Assembly (NCBI GenBank): GCA_947179485.1
Contig: OX359249.1
Location: 43,510,250-43,574,249, forward strand
Direction: 5' to 3'
Length of the DNA: 64,000 bases
Source: Allacma fusca
Taxonomy: Eukaryota > Arthropoda > Collembola > Symphypleona > Sminthuridae
Shown here piece by piece: positions 28,300 to 40,967 of this stretch (position 1 is its first letter; each line of letters opens with the position of its first letter). A model generated the notes under the pieces. That model was not told the DNA's origin, ran no database searches, and saw only the letters and a list, made by a program, of their open reading frames with translations. The position numbers were made by a program, and so were the translations under genes.

Positions 28300-30880
28300 A
28301 AAAACTCATAATTTGTAGCTCGAAGGAGTGCACAATTACATATTTACTGGGAGAAGACATTTCTGGAACCAAATAAGGAAATAATTACGGAAATTGGTTG
28401 AAAAGCAACCTGATATAAAATAATGGTGGCAGGAATAAATACTGACAAGGAAAAAGTATCTTTGGTAGAGCGTCACATCCGATGAACATTGATTGATCAC
28501 CGGTTTCACGAGTATAAGCCGTTCTAAAAATCTCTTTTAATTTCATCTGTCCGAGCCCTGCCTTTTCCATGTTCCTGTTTACCAAGTAGAATTTGGATGA
28601 TGATACGTTTTACTAACGAGCGACAGCTATAGCGCCCTCGTGTCATGCATCCTTGCTATTATCAGGTCTATAAGAAACTACAGTTTTTATCATGTCCATC
28701 TTGTCCATCCTCTACAAAAGCTTCTCCTCTTTTTTTTTTTGAAATAAAAAAGTTTCAGTATAAAAAACGTGTTATGATACGAGACACAAACAACAATTGT
28801 TTGCTATTGTAAAACTTCCAACTCTCATCTCTAACTTGGAACTCCTGATGTAAAAAGATTTTAGTTCTGTGGAAGTCTTTCTCAAAAATCGGTCCCTTTC
28901 TAATCCCTTCTATATCCACTATAAAATACATTCTGATTTAAGGTAAAGTAAGCAAAAGAAAGGGAAAATGGGAAAGCCAGCCTTTGGGAAAGCTTTAGGC
29001 AATTTTTTCCCACTCCATACTTCTCTTCTTCTCTCCATCCGCGCCCACTCTACAAATTCAAGACAAGCAATGAAACTTTACTGATATTGAAACCATTCTC
29101 AATTCAACTCTTTAAAGGGGGTTGAGGATTTTATATTTTTGGGAAACCAAAAGAGTGGAGTAGTGGCGAAATTCATGAAAATGTCGGCTTGACATTTATC
29201 AATGCAGGAGGTACAATTAATGGTACGAAGTTTGGGCTGAAATTTGATACTGTACACATTTGTCAAATACTGAATTCCGTACTTAGTTCAAAGAAAAAAT
29301 CCCCGTCGTGCTCACCGTCTTCGGGACACACAAGAACCTGGTCCCAAACCGAGGGTATGTAGATATGCTTGAAGAGGTCTTTCCCAAAAGAAAGTCAGCT
29401 TTCTCCGACATTTGCAATGAAAGACTGTCCTTGACCGGTCGCTTAAAGCTCCTGGACAAGAGGTATTTGATACTCTCTTGGAATATGACTGCGAAGTACC
29501 ACATGCCAAACCCTGGAATTATGTATTTATTCAATCGACATTTCCACGTTTCTTGTACCTTGTTTTCAACGGAACCATATGAATAAACTGAATGGTGGAC
29601 GGGTTGAAGTTGAGTTGACATTTACAGAAGTAGGAATGTGACAGAAATTGTAGGATTAGCTTCTCAGTGTAAATAGGTAAGCATGCATCTAATGAGCACA
29701 TGATTCCCCATTATTTTCAAAGAAAATACAGGGACAGACAGTGGGGAGTTACTTACGCGAGGAAAAGAAAAGCTGCTGGCAGAAGCATAACGAGAGAAAT
29801 TCGTGACAATAATTTACAAATATTCCCCTCGACGACAACTCTCGCCCAAAACTTTATGACTGTGAGCCTCAAGTCTTAATATTGTGTGGTCTTAAATGTT
29901 CCCTTCATATGTGAGAAGCGGAACAATGGGAAATGGGAAATAAAAACAGTTTTTCGTAATGAAAGTGATGGTTGGAAAAATTGCAGTTCTCCCTGGAAAC
30001 CACCGCTTTCCCCGACACAGTTTGCATCCCAAGTAGCCCACTCTATTTGTATGATACTCCAGGCGGCAGAGTTCCCATATCCATGCACAAAGTTTTGGGT
30101 AATTGTAATCGTGAATTTCGGAAAGTGCACCTATCTGGTGAGACTTGGATGGTGGGCGAGAGCTGGGAGAAAGTACTGAAATCCCTGGAAGAAAAATAAG
30201 GAAGGAAAGGAAAAGTGTGGAAAATGTAGGGTTTTGAATCTCTGTTCACAGTTTGTGTCTATTCCTGTTCAGGTCAACAGCCATGCTTTGAGTTGAAATT
30301 TAGCCGAGGAGAATGCTCAGAGCATTCCTTCCATGGCACTTATATGGAGTGACCAGTTGAATAAGATCTGACTGCAACATCCCGCATTTAATCTTTCAAC
30401 TTCAATCTTTTTCACTGACGGTACTCTACCAATTTTCTTTTCCTTTAGTATATTATCCGAACATCTTCTCCCTTTCTAGATACATCCTCCTCTTCTCTGA
30501 ACTTGACGCAATATACGTCCACCCGTAACAAAAGTGTAGATATTTACTACCTTCCTCAGTTTTTTTCTTCTCCATCTTTCCCTCTTCTCTTACACTGTCT
30601 CTCTCGTCAGGTCCTTTGTGCTCACCACAGATTTCTGCGGGTGTGGTTCTCAATGCGCCCTTTTGTATACTCGTAAACAGTCTCATGTACAGTTTTATTT
30701 CTCTTGAAGAATACCAGACATTAATCTATATAGGTATGGATTTATTACCTGTATGTGAGTAACTTTATCGTCACGTATTTCAAATGACCTGCTTTCTCAA
30801 TTTAGCAATTTCATACATCGTCCAATTTCTCCCTCTCTATTCCTCCTTTCCCCGTCCGAAACGGTCTATACCGTCACAGA

Positions 30881-30957
30881 TACATACATACATACATACA
30901 TACATACATACATACATACATACATACATACATACATACATACATACATACATACAT
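30881..30957. repeat. (TACA)n microsatellite, about 19 perfect units
   Basis: An uninterrupted 77-bp tetranucleotide array. Short runs of the same unit, in both orientations, recur through the window (for example 4893, 37255). Confidence 0.97.
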
Positions 30958-31420
30958 TGACATATGTAAGCATCTTAAGAATTATGAACGTCGGGAGTCG
31001 GGAGGCTCTGTAAGTCAGTAGTAAGAAGTAAGCACGTAGTTAGATGAATGTAATGTTTTTCTACTTTTTATCTACTTTCACCTTCATGTGTGGCCTGAAA
31101 GAAAGGCCATTTTCATTTTTCAGTTCATTCTCAATGATCTTCAATGTTTTTAATCCCCGACAATAATTCGCGTTACAAAAGCTTCCCCTAACATTACTGC
31201 AGGGTCTTGATGTGAGAGATAATTCAACCGGAGGGTTTTATACGGTAGTAAATAGGGAATGTAAGTGGGGGAAATAATGAAATGTAGGGAGCAACTAAAT
31301 GTTCCCTAGAGGTTGAGTCCAGCAAAGTTATAACTCCTCCGTGACAATGCCATTAGGATGAAGTACACCAACAAGTGTAACTATATCATAAAGATTGGAT
31401 TAATACTCCGTTCCAGGTGG

Positions 31421-31439
31421 TGGTCTAGTGGTCAGAGTC
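31421..31439 (+). repeat. tRNA-like box A fragment (possible SINE head)
   Basis: TGGTCTAGTGGTCAGAGTC is close to the Glu/Asp-type tRNA D-arm. No convincing anticodon arm, T-arm or box B follows. It pairs with the similar site at 13191. Confidence 0.35.
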
Positions 31440-32792
31440 GGGACAAGTGAGACCTTAGGAAAAGATAGATGTGGTATAGAGGGGTGAGAGCCGTACATGT
31501 GGAATCCACCCAATAACACAGATGCTGTTACGACCTGTATAATTTCTCCCTCAGGATATTTACAAGACCATGTCTCTCAGAAAACGTAATGGTATCTCTC
31601 CCAGACTAAGAATAACCCATTATTGTACAAAACCGTCTATAGAATCGCCTCTTTATTCCTCATTAGATTTCAAAACACGATTCTTATTTCGAAGGCAAGG
31701 AGCTTGTACTCGTTGCAGATTGGGATATTGAATTTAAAAATTTTTATGGCTTCATCCCTTTAATCTTCTCATGCTCCGTTATCGTCAATGAACCCAGGCC
31801 ATAAAAATTATCTATTAACATAATAAAGTAGCTAATACACTAGTTCTTTCGTACCTACCCCGCGAGAAACTATTACTTTTATATGACAACCATTCATTTC
31901 AGCCCCGGAACAAAAGTTTCAGCAGCAAATATAAATTACTTACAGGATCACATTAAGTAAGCCTCCATTTTATGGCCAAGCATTATTCCGAACTGAAACC
32001 CCCAGAATTTTTTTGATCATCTATTGTTCCTTGCCTTAAAACAAACACAAATTTCCAAAGATAAGAATCCCCCCGAAATGACATTCCTACCTGGAATAGT
32101 CTGGAAACGTCGAAATCTTTAGCATATTTTTAAAATGGCCAACTTGCTGGAACCAACAAAACCTAAAAGTTTTTACACAACTTTTTTTCAATGCAGTAAG
32201 CTAGAGGTGTTATCGCGTGTGCTAAAAATCCCTCCGGTTTTATTTTTGCTTAGAGATTTATAAATTGGAATAATTAAGTATATTAACAGATTAAGGTTGT
32301 AACATCATCTGTATGTTCAAAATTTCCCCGTATGTTGGGACAATTAGCTTGAAAAATAGATTTGTACAGTATTTCAAAAGTAAAGAAGTCCTTTTCTGAG
32401 TTAAGGGTGATCACAGTAATTTTTCTTGCTCTGAAAGACTGTAAAGTTACATTGTCAGCATGGAAAGGTTGGATTTGAAAAAGAAGAATAGGGAATAAAA
32501 TATTATTCATTAGATGCTGAGGAAATTCCTATTCAACAAATATTCAGTTTTTATGTTACACGGAGGTGATCTATGACATAAAAGAACTCAGGTTGTTAAA
32601 GAATCCTAAGATTTATTGCCTTTTTCTGCAATAAACCAATCCCGACTCTCCCCTCTCCACTTTCAAACCCCGAGTATTTGGATTTTGAAAGCTTTTGACT
32701 CCATACACAGAGCCAGTGCCATGTTGTCGAGTAGTTTGATAGGGGAAGTTATTCTTTGTAGTAAATACTTGATTTAGAGCATTGGCAAGGGC

Positions 32793-32820
32793 AGAGAGAG
32801 AGAGAGAGAGAAAAAAAAAA
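32793..32820. repeat. (AG)9 followed by poly(A)
   Basis: Nine AG units run directly into a homopolymer A tract. Confidence 0.95.
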
Positions 32821-35800
32821 ACAAAACCATATCTCTTAAATAGCAACAAGGTTTGAAGGGTGCAACAGAATTTTGTAGGATAAAAAATTACAATGAGGAC
32901 AAAAGACAAGTAATGGAATGTTAAAAAAAAAGGAAGGGCGATTTATGAAAATGGCGTCATTCCTTCCGACGCTCCTCACATGTGTCTTATTTTTAGAGTG
33001 AAGACAGCAACTTAAACGATAAATGGCGGACCCCAGTGACAAATACAAGCGTGTTTATCTTTTCCCATCGAGTACAACTTGATAAATCAGTAAATTTAAC
33101 TTTGAACTACAGGACTTACCCCATGCGAAAGAAGTCAAGGCAGAAGATTTAAAAGCAAATGGGAAAAAGTGAATAAAAGTTTAAGACAAGTTCGAACAAT
33201 GACAGAAAGCAAGGACAAGGCGAGAGAGATAGATAGAGATGGCGAGAGGGAAGGAAAGAAAAAAGAAAAAAAAACACATAAAAGTTTTAAAAGCTCACAC
33301 TTTATTTTCCTGTCTCAAGTCGACAAATCTAATTCAGGTTGTAATCTTTTAGCACGAGGACTTGTGAAAAGTGATTGTTGTGAAGCGTGACTGTCTCAAT
33401 GTGATCAAAGTTGATACGTCTATAAAGTCCCTCTTCAACTTTCACCATTGCACTTATTTTGACTTTACCTTTTCTTTTTTACTCTCTATTTATACACATG
33501 CCAGTCGACAGATGAAGAGGAGCAAGTTAAAATGTCGACAGGAAATGTCGTTTCCTTTCTCTCTCTCTCTCAGCTATTTCCCCATATTCCATTACACCCT
33601 TGTGTATAGCACCGTATGTACACGTGGCAGTTTTTAGTGGAATTTATTATAGGACTAGGGAAAAAAATAAGGACATACGTTACTACCCTCCTTTCATCAT
33701 ACATAGTTACCTCTTCTCTCTGGAACCGTCGCATCGACACCAGAGAAGATCGGTCCAGAGAACGCCCGAGAAAGATCTTCAATAAACGATCCTCGAACTC
33801 TGCTACCCTTCCTGGTCGCCATAAAAAGATTGTTTCTTCTACTATTTCTCTCCTCTATTTTTGTGTTTCCAACTCAAATAAGAAAAAATAACAGCTAATT
33901 CACGTCATAATGCTTTCGTTCCCAGCAAATCTTAACCATTTCTAATACACACCTAAGTGTACTCCCTCCCCCTTTCTCTCTCTCTCCTGTCTCTCTCTCT
34001 AAAACTCTTCCCAGTCAATTTCTCCTACTTCCATAGGCTCTATAAGTATTATAACAACAAATTCTCTCCTACGTATGGCTTCCCCAAGTTCCCTATACTA
34101 CATCAATCCTCTGTAGATATAGCAAGCTACGATTTCTAGGCTTAATACCTTCTAGTGTAAAACTATTCCCTTTCGTATCCCTCTAGCAGTTCGGGTGCTT
34201 TTGAGAAATAATCGATGTGGAGAAATATCATTGAAATACCTCAAAATTACTAACCTTCATACAATACTACGGGCTATGTGCATAGTGCTACACACACACA
34301 AGTCCAAACAGTCCGTATTTTTAGCCCTGTCAGTACTGTAAATCTTCGATTTCACTCATTGTAAATCTCAGAGTTTTCTGTGTACATGACAGTGGAGTGG
34401 TGAAGAGCTAAAAGTGTCAGCTATATAGCCACAGACTACTGTTTGAACTTCCAAGGAATCCAAGACTAGGTGATTTGAAAGCTTTGTCAAAGTTTCCTTC
34501 AGTGGTGAGCTTTCTCACATTCTCAGTCTCACGCTGTGGCGAGACCAAACTAACTACTGTGTCCAAAAATGGTACCATCAAATCCTAGGAAATGGCTATT
34601 TTTAAATATGTACATATGTTAAATTATTATTATCCCTGTCATTACGAAATTTATTCCACGAAATTAGTAATACAGTCGGGGAATGTTTTCGAATAAAGTA
34701 TTACGCTAAAGCGGAGGGACGCTACTATAAATCATTTTTGCTACCAGCTGATTTCCGATACCGAGTTTGAAATTGTAATACTCCGGAAGGAGATTGAAGG
34801 AAAAATTCCTGTCCTTTCTGCAATGTAATATTGGAGGAAAGACGGGGTATGGAGTTGTATGTAGGTGAATTGATGTAACAGAGGAATGGAAAGATGGTGA
34901 AAGATATTAAAAATCAAGTCGACTGATCTACATATATGCACTTTTGGAATGTTGTGCAAGTTTTTATGGAAGAATGGGTTCCGGAGAAACTTGAGGTTTT
35001 CAGTCTGGAGGGAAATAACTGTGACTGGAATTTGTCAAGTATTAGAATATACTTCCTGGAGTATAAATATATAATGCATTGCTCATTTGCTACTGGTTGG
35101 GGGTACAAAGGGACGGGGAAAAAGTATCCACTCTTTAGATTGTCCTTTCTTGAGCTCGCCCTCTCTCCCTCCTCAATATATCAATGTATGTATAATTATA
35201 GATATATCTATAGGGACGTTGGGGAAAGATGAATGATATAGGTGGTGCACAAAGGAAGTCGTGGAGAGGGAAAGATTGATATGACTCCATTGAGAGAATG
35301 ATGGAATTATCATTAGCATGAACGAATCATCAAGGCAGGATTCGGAGACGAGCGACTACCACTCATGATGCGATGCCTTCTTCCAGATTCCTTTCACTCT
35401 TTTCCAACTCTTTCTCCCGAATGCGTAAAGACAGCTTGTCATTTCCATTGTCTGGTTATATACTCAAGCATTCCTTCAATTTCCTCTCCTCCACTCTCCC
35501 CCTGTTGTGTGGAAAGGGAGAAAAACAAAAGGGAGAATTATGAGAGATTGTAAATGTCATTTATCTCTTACTTTGTAAATAACTTTTCTCCATTTTTTTT
35601 ACCCTGCTCTCACTGACCCTACAACTATATATTTTTTCTATTCCTTGAAACTCTCACTGAATTGGTGAGAGGGCCGACAGTGTTGAGAAAGCACAATAAA
35701 ATTCAATCAACGTTTCCCTTCATTGCTTCTCTCTCTCTCATGGAACCTCTATCCCTTGACAGCTCCCAAATATTACTCCAGCCCTTTCATTTAGCCGCCT

Positions 35801-37254
35801 TTTCCCCCGCTTTCTCTCCCATTATCATCCGTAAGTTATTCCGTGTTTAACCCTAAGTATAAGCCATAACAGTCTGATTAAAATGCTGGGAACCAGGTCA
35901 GAAGCTCCTCATTCCACGTCGACCTCTGAGCTAGTTGCTTCCCCCGGAAAATGTTTAATTCATCCCAGAAAAAAAGACTTCGACTGGAACAGAATATCTC
36001 TATTACATTTGAATGGGAAATCAAAAAAACTTGTAAAAAAAACACGCACAGACGGAGACATATACCAAAGTATCCATGTAATGTATGTAGAGCCAGTATA
36101 GAAATACAAATCCAATGGATGACATCCCTTGCGAAAAGAGCCACACGGACGTACCCAGGCGTAGGTATCTACATATATACATATGTACAGATACCAGAGA
36201 GAAACATGCATACCTGTAAACAGAGTTACACTCTCACTCTCTCATTGTTTCCCTCCACGGGCATAAAGAACGGGGTGAGAGGAGGGAAAGAATCCGGGAG
36301 AAGAAAGTTTGAGCATTGTTTAGCGAGCTGGGCGTGAAAACACTAGGCAACTTCTAATCGGATTTCCATAAAAACATCACTTATGGAAAGGGTACATCCA
36401 AGAAGCCTCTCCGCACAATCCACACCAATAGCATGCCTGAGCGAGAGGGAAGAATGTTCCAGGAGCTGTGTATGGGATTCGGGAAAAGGACTTCAAAAAT
36501 GAAACTTTTTCCTGTAGCCCATACAAAACCCGGGAGATTCAGTATTATCGCCCAAGTATCCCAGTAAATTATGTTTACATTTGTAAATAAATTATTCAAC
36601 AATTTCCTATAATATTTACTATATTTTTAAAAATCCGACATCCCGGAGCGATTTCTCCCTCCCACACTCCTATCACCCGAAATACCTTTGTAGTATGAGG
36701 GCTTTCCAGTATAGGAGATAGATAATTCCTGAGATGGTCGGACCAGTCGGAATGAACAAATATTGTGGAAAGTTGGTGGAAGGTTGTAGTGCAACTCCGA
36801 CTCATAAGACAGGCGGAGCGGATGCAGGAGCCGAGAGATAAGCCTGCTGGAGTATTGTCTAGACTGACAATGGATTAGAATTATGCAGTCCGCAAGGAGA
36901 GTACGTAGGATTCTTCATGTTTATCTTCTCCTGGAGAGCTTTGTAAATATGCCGCAAGTCTAACGGAATGACTCCATCCCTTATTACCCCAGGCATTAAG
37001 CTAAGTACTTAAATATTAAAACAAACGGATAGAGCAGCTCCAGCGACGAGGATCATCAGACGAGGAATATTTCCTTAACAAGAATAACATGGCCTATGCC
37101 TGTGTCTTTGTACTTGCTTCCTCCTCGTACTCTAATACTTTCCCCCCCCCCCACAAAACATCCCGTCTTTTGAAGTGAAGTCGCAAGGAATGGTTTTCTT
37201 CGTGGTTACTCTCAATAATCTACGTAAAGCGGGGAGGGAAATCCTAGGAGGCTC

Positions 37255-37275
37255 TACATACATACATACATACAT
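37255..37275. repeat. (TACA)5 microsatellite
   Basis: Five units of the tetranucleotide that is common across the window. A C homopolymer of about 11 lies about 110 bp upstream. Confidence 0.95.
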
Positions 37276-39465
37276 GCTCTGTAACTATTTAATTTCCAGT
37301 AATTTTCATATTATTTTAAGCTAAAATTCAATCTAAATCGTTGGCTAAATTAGGAACACAAACACACTCAGCCGTCTTTAGAACTTTGATGAAAGCCGTT
37401 TCCCCACATAAGTTATCTTGTAGGATGAAACATGCGATATTTCCTGATGAACAAAGTACGTGTGCATGAATTATGCACACGCAGGACACACTCCTCACTA
37501 ATAACAGAGACACCCCAATATAATAACTTTTTGTACGGACAATCTCCATGGCTACTACATGTCCATATGCGATAACTAACATATTTATCCCTTATCTTTT
37601 ATCCTATCTTCTCAACTGGCGGAGAAGTTGAGGGAGAGGAGACCCAACTACTGTAGGTAAAATTTTTGACGTACATTTAGAGGTACATTCAAAGCCAAGC
37701 TTACACACTTGACTCAAGTGCACAACGTGTGGAGCATGCAAGGAAGCAGTTAATGTCAGCCAGCATGAGTTTGTATGATAATTATGTTGAAAAAGTCCGA
37801 AGAAAGTGGAACTCGGTGCGAAGTGATGACTAAGTACTTGAACACTTTGTTCTAATCAACTTGTTCCGCACACAATGAGCAATGACATGGCCGTTGAAGC
37901 AGCAGCCGGTACATGGGAAATAATGAGAGAATGGAAAAAAAATGTCTGGAAAGACAAGATAAAAAGTCTGACTGAGGAAGAAACGACGCTGACGCCACTC
38001 CAATTGAATTTCATAATGTAACTACAACAGTTGAGAATTCGAACCGCATGGACACATCCTTACAGCATGTGAAGCTACAAATTTGGGAGTCCATCGTTAA
38101 AAATAACAATACTGTCAGGAATGCTTTCTGCAAGTAAAGCATTATCATCCAGAGGGAGAACAAGAGTTGATGGATGTGAACTAATGCTGCTGTAAGATGA
38201 CAAGGATATACGATCTTTGATTGTACAGAGGAGCATAGTTCACCAATAGGAAAAGTGTATTCAATTTTTCCGAATTTGCATGTGAGATGAGCAGTCATTT
38301 TTTTCCCCCTCAAGTCTCAGCGACAGGGAAAGCCACTAGACTGTCATTCAAATATAATGTCGTAAAACGTATGGGTCTATCTGGATTCAGAGTTCACATG
38401 CCTGTATACACTATGGGACTGCATAAGACAACATTTCCGTTCCTCCTATTCCTCTGAAATGTCCTCCACATACAAAAGTTTCATTTCCACTGGATTAAAA
38501 ATAATATATACGCTTGGGTTGAGAGCACTCAGAAATTCCAATTTTCATATGTGCCAGAGTAAGTACACTTTTATCTTGGAAGGTTTTACAATAAATTGAA
38601 TCCTCCAAAAAATTATTCTTCATAGAAGTTGTAAAGTTCTCACAGAAATCCTTACAAATAATTTCCTCTGATTTTGCAATACTTCACTTTCAAAGTGAGA
38701 TTTCTTTGAAAACTGTATTTTCTTCAATTACTGTAATAACTGTTACCACTCCCGCCCGATCCCAACACACGTAGTAATGCACAAATAACATATAATGACA
38801 TATACAAATTGATAAACTGGCTTTTTCATACATATAACTATACACTTAGACTCATTATATTACGTAATTACAAGATATCACAGAACCGTTTCTCTCCCAG
38901 GATAAACAAGAAAACACTGTTTTGGCTCTCTATGAGAAGTTTAATGAGAAGGCTGGTGCTTGGTGCTTCTATTCTACTCAGCGAGGTTACGTGACTAGCT
39001 ATCATTGAGTTAATAAATTGATCAAATATTTCAAAAGCAGATATTAAGAAAAAAAACAAACTTTGAAGAACTTACATGGTTTAAAAGTTATTCAATTTTT
39101 ACCTGTCGATACTTAACACTGATTTAACATTTGATGACTAAACTTTGCCAGACACTGTTGTCTCCTGTCCCTTAAAACATTCAAAACATGGGTCTTATTT
39201 GTGTTAAACGAACATCTTTTTCTTTAAATTTTTTAAAATTTGAGTACAACTTAAACAGTAAAATTTTCCAAACATTTTCTGACTTTACTCCACTTCGGGG
39301 ACCGCTACACCGACAGTTCTTGGGTTAGGGGGATAGGAAAAAGTTTGAGAGCTCTAGAAGACAATTTGATACATATTGGGGGAATCGAATATGTTCGACT
39401 ATTGTGTCCGCTATGGGTTAAGGGGGGATAGTATAGAATTATTGGGTTCCAAGTATTAGTGGTGA

Positions 39466-39478
39466 GGGGGGGGGGGGG
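39466..39478. repeat. G13 homopolymer
   Basis: Thirteen G in a row, in a local G-rich stretch (39296-39478) with repeated GGGTTA-GGGGGATAG words. Confidence 0.95.
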
Positions 39479-40860
39479 TAAAATGATTTTGCTTCACCCT
39501 TTACATTAAGAAATCCTACTAGCGAAATATGTAGGAGCTACCAAGCGAATAGACTGAATGCAGGAAAACAGCGCTAAGTAACAATAGTTATTATAACTGC
39601 TTAATATAAAATGAACACAGAATATAAGTCACAAAATGGAATAGACCTTTTCTATATCTACGTTGGACAATTCCGATGTTGTAAAGCTTTCATAGCTTAA
39701 CTATGACACGACATATAACAGTCATGAGCGAATTTCCTTATTGTATGTGTGCATACAATTATGATGAACTACTACGTGTGTTTAAATACTTCCATAATCA
39801 GTATAAATGTAATAATGTATATGGTATCTATCTATCTACATATAATTACATAGACTGATACATACGTACGTGCATACAACATGAAACTACTCCGCAAGAT
39901 GTATGAAATGAGTATTTATGCATTTATACATAATGTGCTCATGCATACGTAGGTATCATATGGAACCGTAATGAAAATGACAATTTACTTGAACAAGGAC
40001 GAGGATCTTTGAGAGGAATCTTTTTTTTTAGAAAAAAAATTAATTTCCAAGGATTCTCTTTACAGAGTACTTGGAGAATAATTGAATTTCTTGAAAGTAA
40101 AACTGAGTTTGAACGGATCCAAGAGAAAGCCATTGCAGACACCAATAATAAGCATTTAAAAAGCTAGATTTGAGGAATTGGGACCATGCCTCGACTGCTC
40201 ATTCGTACTTTCCCCTTTCGAAATGTGTTCTTGCATGGTCAAAATCTAGCAATAAACTTTAATGTCTTTGGAGTAGGTATTCCCAAGTAGAAATATTTCA
40301 GCGTGGTTTAAAGCTGCTCATTTTATCCTGCGGAGCATCCCGAGCAATATATGAGGAAGCCTGCTGGGTCTGAGACAGAGGGAAAAGGAACTATATCTAG
40401 AAGCATAGGGACGGAGTGAATGCATAGATTTGTAAGGAGTAAACCAGTACGTGGAGACGTCTAAACAGCAGAAAGCAATAGAGAAACCTGGATGGATGGA
40501 TGAAATGATAACCATGCGCGGAGTGGTCGTCCGCTCTTGTCAGTATTTTCTGGGGGAAAATCGACTTGCCTTTCTCTCCATGCAATTTGAAGCAGGGCTC
40601 GTGAGTTGGTTTCTTGCTTCGTTTGTTCGCTCGTCCCTGCACACTATACCTTATTTTCCCAGTCTTGCAATTTCAAACCTGTTCCTTTAAGCACAGGTTT
40701 TCTCCTCTCTCTCTTTCCCTCCGCAACTCAGTCACTTGGGCCGAATTCGCACTTGGAATTCACTCCGTCTCCTTCTCGTGAGATAACATTGTTTTCAATT
40801 GTAATTATTACAAGGAATCTATATTTCCTTTGGACGTCTCACTCACAACACTGGTTTTGT

Positions 40861-40964
40861 ACAGTAACAAGAGACTCACCTGGAGATTTTAACGTTCCCT
40901 GTCGTTTGTCAGTATCATCTCTCTCCGTCAGTCAGTGAGCCCACAAGGACAGTTATCATTCACA
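40861..40964 (+). promoter_or_regulatory. Presumed 5' UTR and core promoter area of the cyclase gene
   Basis: The pyrimidine-rich stretch before the ATG contains three arthropod-type initiator pentamers TCAGT (40909-40913, 40928-40932, 40932-40936). No TATA box lies at the right distance and no clear DPE was seen. If transcription starts at one of these, the 5' UTR would be only about 30-60 nt. An additional upstream noncoding exon is not excluded. Confidence 0.3.
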
Positions 40965-40967
40965 ATG
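40965..40967 (+). CDS. GUCY1B1: Coding exon 1: start codon only
   Basis: The ATG is the last three bases of the first exon and is followed at once by a strong donor, GTAAGC. The next exon begins TAT GGC TTC, giving [12 protein letters not shown], which is the universal beta-1 N-terminus. Without this exon the open frame upstream of YGFV would carry Gln in place of the initiator Met. The context CACAATGG is acceptable for initiation. Everything upstream in this exon is 5' UTR of unknown length. Confidence 0.85.

Larger units (their letters stand above)
11191..40860. other. Noncoding, no gene recognised
   Basis: Nearly 30 kb with microsatellites, two tRNA-like fragments and TATA-like words. 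The longest open frames (minus 27863-28372, minus 11177-11632, plus 35951-36337) are low-complexity or resemble nothing I know. Long introns of an unseen gene or upstream regulatory DNA of the cyclase are both possible. Confidence 0.6.

Noticed and set aside
27863-28372. 169-codon minus-strand open frame
   Set aside because: Driven by the AG microsatellite (Ser-Leu run); the remainder has no recognisable domain.
31412-31510. Functional tRNA gene
   Set aside because: A box A-like D-arm is present, but there is no anticodon arm, T-arm or box B.
35951-36337. 128-codon plus-strand open frame
   Set aside because: Lys- and Thr-rich from A runs and TACA-type words; overlaps other random frames on both strands.
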